From contig DASUHB010000028.1 in assembly GCA_036273715.1 (NCBI GenBank), positions 180,716 through 244,715 on the forward strand: a stretch of DNA of 64,000 nucleotides, written 5' to 3'. The notes beneath the pieces were generated by a model. The model did no database searches and was not told the origin of the DNA. It was given only the letters and a program-made list of their open reading frames with translations. Source of the stretch: Gemmatimonadaceae bacterium (GTDB lineage Bacteria > Gemmatimonadota > Gemmatimonadetes > Gemmatimonadales > Gemmatimonadaceae). The translations under genes were made by a program, and so were the position numbers. Positions within the stretch are counted from its first letter, which is position 1, and each line of letters starts with the position of its first letter. Shown here in pieces: positions 54,926 to 62,608 of this stretch.

Positions 54926-56289
54926 CTGTGCATGCATGGGGTCGGCTGGGACAGGCGCTGGCGGTGGTGTCGATGATGGCGATCGGGGGACGGGCGTCCA
55001 CGCTGCACGCGCAGCCGCAAGAGCGCGACACCACGTTCTCGGGCGCGCTTTCGTTAGGCGACGCGGCGCGCATGGCGGCGCGCCAGAGCGCGACGGCGCA
55101 GGAGGCGTACTTCCAGGCGGCGCAGTCGGCGGCGCAGGTGACGCAGGCGCGGAGCGACTTGTTGCCTAACGTCTCGGCGTACGCCATGGAGCACGGCGTC
55201 ACGATCAACACGGCGACGTTTGGCTTTGCGCTCCCCGGTCTGGATCCCGGCGGCCAGCTCCTCGGCCCGGTCAACACCATCGATGTGCGCGGCAAACTGT
55301 CGCAGACGATTTTCGACTGGTCGGCCCTGAGCCGGCTGCGCAGCGCGAAGTCGACGGCCGTGGCCAGCAACGCCACCGCGTCCGACGTGGCCGAACAAGC
55401 GGCGGTGGCGGCGTCGCTGGCGTATTTGCGGGCCCAACGGGCCGACGCCCAGCTCGCCGCGCGCGAAGCCGACTCGGTGCTTGCGGATTCGCTGCTGAGC
55501 ATCGCGAACGATCAGCTCACGGCGGGAGTCGGCGTGGCGCTCGACGTCACGCGGGCGCGGGCGCAGGTCGCGTCGGTGCGCGCGCAGCTCATCGCCGCAC
55601 GCAACGAACGCGACCGGGCGCGGCTCGACCTGCTCCGCGCGCTCGGGCTGCCGCTGGATGCGCACATCGAGCTTGCCGACACGCTGACCCGGCTCGCGAT
55701 GTCGGACACGATGCCTAACGAACAGGCGGCCATCGCCATGGCGCTCCGCAACCGGCCCGACCTTCGCGCCGCCGACGAGCAGCTGCTCGCCGCGCGGCAG
55801 ACGTCGGGCGCAATTCGCGCCGAACGGTTGCCGTCGCTCACCGCCTTCGGCGATGAGGGGTGGCTCGGGACGAACGGCGGCAACAAGCTGAACACCTATC
55901 AATGGGGCGTGCAGGTGTCGGTGCCGGTCTTTGACGGACTCCATCGCGAAGGCCGCATCGAGGAATCCGAGGCACGCGTGAACGAGATCGATGTGCGGCG
56001 GCGCGACCTGCGCCAGCAGGCGGCCATCGAAGTGCGCGGCGCCCTGCTCGACCTCGGCTCGGCGCGCCAAGCGGTGGACGCGGCGCGCGAGGAGCTCCAG
56101 TTGACGGAGCAGGAAGTAGCGCAGGCGCGCGACAGGTTTCGCGCCGGCGTGTCGGGGAACGCGGACGTCATCACGGCGTCGCTCACCCTGAACACGTCGC
56201 GTACGCAGTTGGTCGATGCGCTCGCCTCGTACCAATCGGCGCGCGTCGGCCTGGCGCGTGCGTTAGGCTCGGTGACGGCCTTGCCATAG
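54922..56289 (+). CDS. TolC-family outer-membrane efflux protein
   Basis: A 455-residue outer-membrane channel. A signal peptide is present (cleavage near LHAQ). Two coiled-coil repeats are evident (SLGDAARMAARQSATAQEA; VDVTRARAQVASVRAQLIAA; then ALRNRPDLRAADEQLLAARQ and the final DRFRAGVSGNADVITASLTL). It is a typical length for TolC/OEP channels. ATG 54922 overlaps the tetR stop. It works with the EmrA-like adaptor downstream (70 bases). Confidence 0.92.
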   Translation: MTVHAWGRLGQALAVVSMMAIGGRASTLHAQPQERDTTFSGALSLGDAARMAARQSATAQEAYFQAAQSAAQVTQARSDLLPNVSAYAMEHGVTINTATFGFALPGLDPGGQLLGPVNTIDVRGKLSQTIFDWSALSRLRSAKSTAVASNATASDVAEQAAVAASLAYLRAQRADAQLAAREADSVLADSLLSIANDQLTAGVGVALDVTRARAQVASVRAQLIAARNERDRARLDLLRALGLPLDAHIELADTLTRLAMSDTMPNEQAAIAMALRNRPDLRAADEQLLAARQTSGAIRAERLPSLTAFGDEGWLGTNGGNKLNTYQWGVQVSVPVFDGLHREGRIEESEARVNEIDVRRRDLRQQAAIEVRGALLDLGSARQAVDAAREELQLTEQEVAQARDRFRAGVSGNADVITASLTLNTSRTQLVDALASYQSARVGLARALGSVTALP

Positions 56290-56358
56290 GGCAGACGTGC
56301 AGCACGTGACCCACTCGATCGGCGACGAACGATCAGGACCTCTGACGATGGATACATC

Positions 56359-57477
56359 ATGGCAACGATGGTCGATGAAGTAGACCAGGAACATTCCGAG
56401 ACCAAACCGGCGAAAGCCGAGCATCCGCCGGCCGCGCCGTCGAAGCGCAAGTACGTCCTGCCGATCATCGCGATCGTGGTGCTCGTCGCACTGGCATGGG
56501 GCGTCAAGTCGTACCTGTACGCGAGGGTGCACGAGAGCACGGACGACGCGCAGGTCGATGGCCACATCATTCCGGTGCTGGCCAAAGTCGGCGGCTACGT
56601 GAACTCGGTGCGTGTCCAGGATAACGACTCCGTGCACGCGGGCGACACCTTGGCGACGATCGATGACGCGGAATACAAGGTGAAGGTGGCGCAGGCCGAA
56701 GCGGATCTGACTGCGGCACGCTTCACCGTCGGGTCGGCGCGTGCGCCGGGACAGGCGCGCGCAGCGGTGACGTCGGCGACGAGCCAGTACGCCGCGCAGG
56801 ATGCGCGGATCACGGCCGCGCGTGCCGAAGAGGAGCAAGCGCAATCGGACCTGGCGCGCATGAAGGCGCTGGCGGCCAAGCAGATCATATCCAGCCAACA
56901 ACTGGATGCGGCGCAGGCCGCTGCCGATGCCGCCTCGGCGAACTTGCAGGCTGTGCAGCGACAGGCGGCGGCGGGCAACGCGGGCGTCACGAGCGCCCAG
57001 GCCGGTGTGCGCGTGGCGGAAGCGCGCACGCAAGCGGCGCAGGCAGCGCTCGACGATGCGCGGCTCCAGTTGAGCTACACGGTGATCACCGCGCCGGTGA
57101 GTGGAACCGTGTCCAAGAAAATCGTCGAGTTAGGCCAACTGTTGCAGCCGGGACAGACGCTCATGTCGGTCGTGGCGGACACCGGCACCTGGATCACGGC
57201 CAACTTCAAGGAAACGCAGCTCGCCAACATGCGCGTCGGGCAGCCGGTCGAGATCGACCTGGATGCCTATCCGGGCTGCACCGCCGAAGGAAAAGTGCAG
57301 AGCCTGAGCGCCGCCACCGGGGCACGTTTCGCCCTGCTGCCACCGGACAATGCGACGGGCAACTTCACCAAAGTCGTGCAGCGGGTGCCGGTGCGAATCG
57401 TCGTGACGAAGGGCTGCGGCACGGCCCGCCCGTTGCGGCAGGGACTGTCGGTGGTGGCGCACGTGAAGACGGGCTGA
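56359..57477 (+). CDS. EmrA/HlyD-family membrane fusion protein
   Basis: A 372-residue periplasmic adaptor with one N-terminal membrane helix (YVLPIIAIVVLVALAWGV, about residues 30-48). The lipoyl half-motifs are VHAGDTLATIDDAEY and LSYTVITAPVSGTVS, with a coiled-coil hairpin between (AARAEEEQAQSDLARMKAL), and a barrel domain (NFKETQLANMRVGQPVEIDLD). This is the EmrA type that normally pairs with an EmrB-like MFS pump, but no permease gene follows; the next gene is an HD-domain protein 204 bases away. The pump must be elsewhere, or the system is incomplete. Confidence 0.92.
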   Translation: MATMVDEVDQEHSETKPAKAEHPPAAPSKRKYVLPIIAIVVLVALAWGVKSYLYARVHESTDDAQVDGHIIPVLAKVGGYVNSVRVQDNDSVHAGDTLATIDDAEYKVKVAQAEADLTAARFTVGSARAPGQARAAVTSATSQYAAQDARITAARAEEEQAQSDLARMKALAAKQIISSQQLDAAQAAADAASANLQAVQRQAAAGNAGVTSAQAGVRVAEARTQAAQAALDDARLQLSYTVITAPVSGTVSKKIVELGQLLQPGQTLMSVVADTGTWITANFKETQLANMRVGQPVEIDLDAYPGCTAEGKVQSLSAATGARFALLPPDNATGNFTKVVQRVPVRIVVTKGCGTARPLRQGLSVVAHVKTG

Positions 57478-57681
57478 CCTCCGCCTAACGGAATGCGCCC
57501 GACGCACCGCTGATCGGCAGCTCGCAGCACGCCGGGCACCGTCCGAATGGCGCGCGCGGTGGCGACGGGCGTCCCGTACACTGACGCGTCCGGCGGCGAG
57601 CTTGGTCGGGGAACCCGTCGCTCCTAAGTTATGGGGTGACGGTGAGGTTCCGCGTTCCAGCATTCCAGCCCAGCCCCGAAC

Positions 57682-58278
57682 ATGACAGCTCTGCCGCCGC
57701 GCGCCGATGCACTCGCGCTCATGCAGGAATTCACGGCCAGCGAATCGCTCCGCAAACACATGCTCGCCGTAGAGTCGGCGATGCGCGCGTACGCCTCGCA
57801 CTATGGCGAGGACCCGGAGCGCTGGGGCCTTGCCGGCCTCATGCACGACTTCGATTACGAGCGATTCCCGAACGCGGCGCATGCCGCCGACGCGGAGCAT
57901 CCGGCCCACGGCGCGCGACTTTTGCGAGAGCGCGGGTATCCAGAGGATGTGGTCACGGCGATACTCGGGCACGCGCCGTACACCGGGGTCGCGCGCACGA
58001 CGCCAATGGCGCGCGCGCTGTTCGCGGTGGACGAGCTGACCGGTCTCATCACGGCGACTGCGTTGGTCAAGCCATCGCGCAGCGTGCACGATGTCGATGC
58101 CCGATCCGTCCGGAAGAAGATGAAGGACAAGGCATTCGCGCGGGGCGTTAGTCGCGAGGACGTCGTCCTCGGCGCGCAGGAATTGGGGGTCGAGCTCGAT
58201 TCGCACATCCAGTTCGTCATCGAAGCGATGCGCGCGAACGCGGACGCCATCGGGTTGGCTGGCCTCCCAGGGGGCTAA
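57682..58278 (+). CDS. HD-domain hydrolase
   Basis: A 198-residue HD-superfamily phosphohydrolase: first metal His in SESLRKHMLAVE, the HD pair in LAGLMHDFDYERF, further His residues in AEHPAHGARLL and AILGHAPYTG, and a late Asp in LFAVDELTGLI. Substrate unknown, possibly a nucleotide. It is 64 bases before the sigma-factor gene and may be co-transcribed with it. Confidence 0.9.
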   Translation: MTALPPRADALALMQEFTASESLRKHMLAVESAMRAYASHYGEDPERWGLAGLMHDFDYERFPNAAHAADAEHPAHGARLLRERGYPEDVVTAILGHAPYTGVARTTPMARALFAVDELTGLITATALVKPSRSVHDVDARSVRKKMKDKAFARGVSREDVVLGAQELGVELDSHIQFVIEAMRANADAIGLAGLPGG

Positions 58279-58342
58279 ATGGCGCGCTTCAACGGTTTCC
58301 CTCCGCGGCGCGTTACTCACACGGACGTCTGCCGGGACGAGA

Positions 58343-58942
58343 ATGCACGCAGCACTGTCTCTTCACACCGCCCAACACGTGCATGAGCCGTCGACCGAAT
58401 GGTCGGCTCGCACGCGCGAGCGGGACCTGATTGTTGCGGCACAACACGGTGATCGCGATGCGTTCGCGGAGCTGGTGACATTGCATCAGCGCCGGGCGTA
58501 CGCGGTGGCGCGCGCGATCACGGCCACGCATGAGGATGCCGAAGATGCAGTGCAGGAAGGCTTCTTACACGCCTACCGTGCGCTCGATCGGTTTCGGCCG
58601 GAGCAGGCGTTCGGCGCGTGGCTCCATCGCATCGTGGCTAACGCGGCGCTCGACATTGGACGGCGGCGGCGCGTGCGCGACGCGGACACGTTGTCCGACT
58701 CGGTGGCGCTGCCGTTTCGCGATCCGGCGGAGCACGATGAGTTGCGCCGGCGCCTCGCGGAGGGACTCGAGGGGCTGTCGCAACGGCAACGGTCGGTGAT
58801 CGTCCTGCACGACGTCGAAGGATTTACGCACGGCGAAATCGGCAGCATGCTGGGGATACCGGAAGGGACGGCCCGTTCGGACCTCCATCATGCGCGCGCC
58901 GCGCTTCGTCGAACGCTGGGAGACCTCTGGAGTCAACGATGA
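58343..58942 (+). CDS. ECF RNA polymerase sigma factor
   Basis: A 199-residue group 4 sigma factor. Region 2 is DAFAELVTLHQRRAYAVAR with HEDAEDAVQEGFLHAYRAL and the FGAWLHRIVANAALD segment; region 4 is LSQRQRSVIVLHDVEGF with GEIGSMLGIPEGTARSDLH. An N-terminal extension of about 20 residues precedes region 2. It overlaps the next gene by ATGA, the usual arrangement with an anti-sigma factor, and probably drives its own operon of envelope genes. Confidence 0.94.
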   Translation: MHAALSLHTAQHVHEPSTEWSARTRERDLIVAAQHGDRDAFAELVTLHQRRAYAVARAITATHEDAEDAVQEGFLHAYRALDRFRPEQAFGAWLHRIVANAALDIGRRRRVRDADTLSDSVALPFRDPAEHDELRRRLAEGLEGLSQRQRSVIVLHDVEGFTHGEIGSMLGIPEGTARSDLHHARAALRRTLGDLWSQR

Positions 58943-59316
58943 GTATCGAACCTCGCATCGGGCCTCACGGACGGGATGACGACCTGACCCGCGCGTTGCG
59001 TAGTCTGTACGCCGCGCCGTCGGACGACGCGTACTGGACGACCCTCGCCGGGCGCATCATGGCGCGCATCGGCGGCGAAGCCGTCGTCGAGCAGTGGTGG
59101 CAGCCGTTAGCACGGTTCGCGCGGATCGGTCTCGTGGCGGCGGCGGTGGCGCTCGTGGCAGCGCGCATCGCGTTGTCGCGCGACGCGGCGCGTCAGACGG
59201 CCATTGCGTACGACGGGGTCATCGAGACACCGGCGACGGCGCCGTTGCAGTTGGCGACCGACCGGACGCCGGGCTCCGCGCGCGATGCCACGCTGCGTTA
59301 CGTCATCTCACCCTGA
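58939..59316 (+). CDS. Small membrane protein, anti-sigma-like
   Basis: A 125-residue protein with a hydrophilic cytoplasmic N-terminus (to about residue 55), one membrane helix (FARIGLVAAAVALVAARIAL) and a short periplasmic tail. Topology and the ATGA overlap with the ECF sigma gene suggest an anti-sigma factor, but no zinc-binding HXXXCXXC motif is visible, so the assignment rests on context. Confidence 0.75.
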   Translation: MSIEPRIGPHGRDDDLTRALRSLYAAPSDDAYWTTLAGRIMARIGGEAVVEQWWQPLARFARIGLVAAAVALVAARIALSRDAARQTAIAYDGVIETPATAPLQLATDRTPGSARDATLRYVISP

Positions 59317-59328
59317 CCGGAGCCGTCC

Positions 59329-59694
59329 ATGCAGCGCGCGAAAGCGCTCGCCTTCGCCGCCTTGATCGCGGTCCTGGTTGTCGGCGGCGCGGTGGGCTTT
59401 GCAGTGGACCGTCTGGTTCACAAGCCGTGTACTACATCTAGTTCGAGCTGCCGCAACGTCGACGTCCTCGCGGATCGCCTGGCGCTTTCGCCGGCGCAGC
59501 GCGCGGCGGTCGACAGCATTCTCGACAAGCGCCATCGCGACTTCGACAGCGCGCTGATTCCCGTGCGCCCGAAGCTCGATTCGATTCGTCTCGCGGCGCG
59601 AGCGGAAATCTTCAAGCTGCTCGATCCGACCCAGCGCGCGCGATTCCAGCAGATCATCGATGAATCGCAGAGCAGCCAGGAGAATCACCGTTGA
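59329..59694 (+). CDS. Spy/CpxP-like periplasmic sensor protein
   Basis: A 121-residue protein with an N-terminal helix (ALAFAALIAVLVVGGAVGFAV) and a helical periplasmic part carrying a Spy/CpxP/ZraP-type LTxxQ-like segment (LSPAQRAAVDSIL, LDPTQRARFQQII). Such proteins sense or buffer envelope stress or metals. Two cysteines (KPCTTSSSSCRN) near the membrane could form a disulfide or bind a metal. It is 12 bases after the anti-sigma-like gene; its stop overlaps the next start (TTGA). Confidence 0.8.
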   Translation: MQRAKALAFAALIAVLVVGGAVGFAVDRLVHKPCTTSSSSCRNVDVLADRLALSPAQRAAVDSILDKRHRDFDSALIPVRPKLDSIRLAARAEIFKLLDPTQRARFQQIIDESQSSQENHR

Positions 59695-61070
59695 AGAAAT
59701 TGTTCGTGCTCGTGTTCGCACTGCCGGCAGCGCTGGCAGCGCAGCAACCTACTACACCTGCGACGCCGCCGGTCGACACGGCGGCGCCGCTACCGAAGTT
59801 CGATACGACGTTGCTTGGCCCCGTCGATACGACGGCGCGTCCGATCAGTTTGGATGAAGCGGTGCATCTTGCGCAGCGGGCGTCGCCGCTGGCGGTCGCA
59901 GCGCGCGGGACGATCGAGACGAGTCAGGCGCAGGTGCGGGCAGGCTATGCGGCGTTCATTCCGAGTCTCTCGGTGAGCGCCTCGGCGTCTCGCCAGGGCG
60001 GCGACCGGTTCGATCCGCAGGGCGCACTGGTGCCGTTCACCGGCAACGCGTGGCAGCAGTCGCACGGGCTCGCGCTGAATCTCGATCTCTTCGACGGCGG
60101 CTCGCGCATCTACAACCTGCACACGTTCAAGGCGAACGTGACCGCGGCGAACGCGAACGAAGTGCTCCAGCAGTTTTCGATCGCGCTGTCGGTGAAACAG
60201 CAGTTCTACGCGGTGCTCGCAGCGCGCGAGGCAGAAGCGGCGGCGGAGTCGCAGCTCCAGGAGTCCAACGAAAATCTCAAGCAGGCGCTGGCCAAAGTGC
60301 GCGCGCGCGAGGCGACCAAGTCGGATTCGCTGCGGGCGGTCATCCAGGTTGCTAACGCGCAGTTAGCCATTGTCACGGCGCGCTACGATCTGGACAACGC
60401 GAATGCGGCTTTGACCCGGCTCGTCGCCACGAACTTCACCGTCACCGCGGCGCCCGACGACTCGACGAAAGAGTTCGCATTCGCGTCGGTGGACAGCGCC
60501 GCGTTGCGCGCCCTCGCCGAGGCGGGCCCGGCGGTCAGGCAGGCACAGGCGTCGGATGTCGCATCGGCCGCGGGCGCGAAAGCGGCCCGCGCGCCGTATC
60601 TGCCCACGCTGAGCGCGAGCTGGAACATCAGCGGCAACGGCAGCACCAACAGCCTGGCGTTCGTCGCCGATCAATACGCCTACCAGAATCAGTTCCGCGT
60701 CTCGCTCAGCTATCCGATTTTCGACCAGCTACAGCGCGAGCAGAGCATTGCGGTCGCGGATGTGGCGCAGCGCAACGCCGATGCACAACTGCGCGATGCG
60801 AAGCTCGCTGCCCAACAGAACTTCGTGCAGTTCTACGGCGCGCTGCGGACGAATCAGCAGCAGGTGGAGATCGACCAGACGTCGGTCGAGGCCGCCGAGG
60901 AAGACCTGCGTGTGCAGCGCCAGCGGTACGATTTCGGCGCGTCCACGCAATTGGATGTGTTGACATCCGAAGCCGCGCTGATTCAGGCGCGCGCGGCGCT
61001 CATTCAGGCTCGGTTCAATTATCGCGTTGCCAAGGCGCAACTCGAAGCGCTCGTGGGCCGAGATCTGTAG
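59691..61070 (+). CDS. TolC-family outer-membrane efflux protein
   Basis: A 459-residue channel protein with a signal peptide (LFVLVFALPAALAAQQ) and the duplicated OEP coiled-coil layout (ISLDEAVHLAQRASPLAVAA; RAREATKSDSLRAVIQVANAQ; and the late QRYDFGASTQLDVLTSEAAL). The start is TTG 59691, overlapping the preceding stop by TTGA, with AGGAGA about 10 bases upstream. It forms the outer-membrane duct for the MacA/MacB-like pair that follows. Confidence 0.92.
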   Translation: MKKLFVLVFALPAALAAQQPTTPATPPVDTAAPLPKFDTTLLGPVDTTARPISLDEAVHLAQRASPLAVAARGTIETSQAQVRAGYAAFIPSLSVSASASRQGGDRFDPQGALVPFTGNAWQQSHGLALNLDLFDGGSRIYNLHTFKANVTAANANEVLQQFSIALSVKQQFYAVLAAREAEAAAESQLQESNENLKQALAKVRAREATKSDSLRAVIQVANAQLAIVTARYDLDNANAALTRLVATNFTVTAAPDDSTKEFAFASVDSAALRALAEAGPAVRQAQASDVASAAGAKAARAPYLPTLSASWNISGNGSTNSLAFVADQYAYQNQFRVSLSYPIFDQLQREQSIAVADVAQRNADAQLRDAKLAAQQNFVQFYGALRTNQQQVEIDQTSVEAAEEDLRVQRQRYDFGASTQLDVLTSEAALIQARAALIQARFNYRVAKAQLEALVGRDL

Positions 61071-61076
61071 ATCCCC

Positions 61077-62606
61077 GTGAGCGTGACGATCAGGAGACGA
61101 TTCGTGAGACCCTATATTCCGCTCGCCGCCGCGCTGCTCGTGGTGGTGGGCTGCAACAAGAAAGCCGCCAACCCGGCGAGCGCGGTGCAGGTGGCCACGA
61201 TCGCCAAGCAGGATCTCATCGTCGACGTCGAGGCGACGGGCGTCATCCAGCCGATCAATGCGGTGCAGGTGCGCTCGAAGGCATCGGGGCAGATCATCAA
61301 GATGCCGGTGGAGCTGGGCTCGCGGGTCAAGCCGGGTGACTTGCTGGTGCAGGTCGATCCGCGCCAGGTGACGAACAACTACAATCAGGCGAAGGCGGCG
61401 CTGCTGGCGGCGCAGGCGAACCTGACGGTCACCAAGACCCAGCTCGATCGGGCCAACGGTCTGGCGAAAGCGGGCGTGCTCACCGCGCCCGACCTGGAGA
61501 CGGCGCAGCTCAACTATGCCAACGCGCAGTCGGCGGTGGCGGCGGCGAAAACGAACCTCGACAACGCGCAGATCGCGCTCGAGGACGCGCACATTGTGGC
61601 GCCGATCAACGGCGTGGTGATCGAGAAGGACGTCTCGTTAGGCCAGGTCATCAGCTCGGCCACGAACAACGCCGGCGGCGGCACGCTGCTGCTGCAGATG
61701 GCCGACCTGGGCCAGGTGATGGACAGCACGCTGGTGAGCGAGAGCGACATCGGCAACGTGAAGCCGGGGCAGAAGGCGACGGTGAAGGTGGACGCGTATC
61801 CCAACCGGGCGTTCGTCGGCACGGTGGAGAAGATCGCGCCGGAAGCGACGGTGCAGCAGAGCGTGACGATGTTCCCGGTGCTCATTCGCCTGGACAACAA
61901 GGACGGCGCGCTCATGCCGGGCATGAACAGCGACGTGTCGGTGCTGGTGCAGCAGCGGACGAACGTGCTCACCGTGCCCAACGATGCGCTGCGCACGCCG
62001 CGCGAAGGCGCGCAGGTGGCGGAGGCGTTAGGCCTGGATCCGGCGAAGGTGACGAGCGAGGTCAAGACGCAGCTGGCCAGCTTGCACCCCGGCGCCGGGA
62101 CCGCGGCGCCTAACGCGACCGGAGACACGGCGGCGGCGGCCGGCATGATCGACCCGGCCGACTCGACCGCCGGCGCCGCACGCCAGCGCGGCGCTCGCGG
62201 GGCCGCCGGCGCCGCCGGACGGCGGTCCGCCCGCGGCGGCGGCGGCGCCAACGGGAACGGCGGCGGTGCCTTCGCCGCGCAGACCGGCGGCCTGTCGACC
62301 GGCTCGGAGTTCGGCGTTGGATCCAACCGGCACACCGGCCTCGTGTTCCTGGCGCAGAACGGCACCTTCGTCCCCCGGGTCGTCTCGTTAGGCGTCGCCA
62401 ACTACGACGTCACCGAGGTGAAGAGCGGCCTGGCGGAAGGCGACCAGGTCGCGCTCGTCACCACGGCGATGCTCCTCCAGGCGCAGAACGCGCGGCAGCA
62501 GCGCATCAAGAGCTTCACCGCCCTGCCCGGGATGAACTCGCAGCAAAGCACGCCGCGCGCCGGCGCGGCCCGCGGCGGCGGGGGCGGCGGCGCCAGGAGA
62601 CCCTAG
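61077..62606 (+). CDS. MacA-like efflux adaptor lipoprotein with a Gly/Ala/Arg-rich insert
   Basis: A 509-residue HlyD/MacA-type periplasmic adaptor. A probable lipobox (LLVVVGC) suggests lipid anchoring. Lipoyl segments (VKPGDLLVQVDPRQVTNN; IVAPINGVVIEKDVSLGQV), a coiled hairpin and a barrel domain are all present. Between the barrel and the C-terminal domain (about residues 345-420) is a low-complexity insert (RQRGARGAAGAAGRRSARGG, then GNGGGAF), and the C-terminus is Gly-rich too. GTG 61077 is preferred. It starts six bases after the tolC stop; the permease follows two bases after its own stop. Confidence 0.92.
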   Translation: MSVTIRRRFVRPYIPLAAALLVVVGCNKKAANPASAVQVATIAKQDLIVDVEATGVIQPINAVQVRSKASGQIIKMPVELGSRVKPGDLLVQVDPRQVTNNYNQAKAALLAAQANLTVTKTQLDRANGLAKAGVLTAPDLETAQLNYANAQSAVAAAKTNLDNAQIALEDAHIVAPINGVVIEKDVSLGQVISSATNNAGGGTLLLQMADLGQVMDSTLVSESDIGNVKPGQKATVKVDAYPNRAFVGTVEKIAPEATVQQSVTMFPVLIRLDNKDGALMPGMNSDVSVLVQQRTNVLTVPNDALRTPREGAQVAEALGLDPAKVTSEVKTQLASLHPGAGTAAPNATGDTAAAAGMIDPADSTAGAARQRGARGAAGAAGRRSARGGGGANGNGGGAFAAQTGGLSTGSEFGVGSNRHTGLVFLAQNGTFVPRVVSLGVANYDVTEVKSGLAEGDQVALVTTAMLLQAQNARQQRIKSFTALPGMNSQQSTPRAGAARGGGGGGARRP

Positions 62607-62608
62607 CC

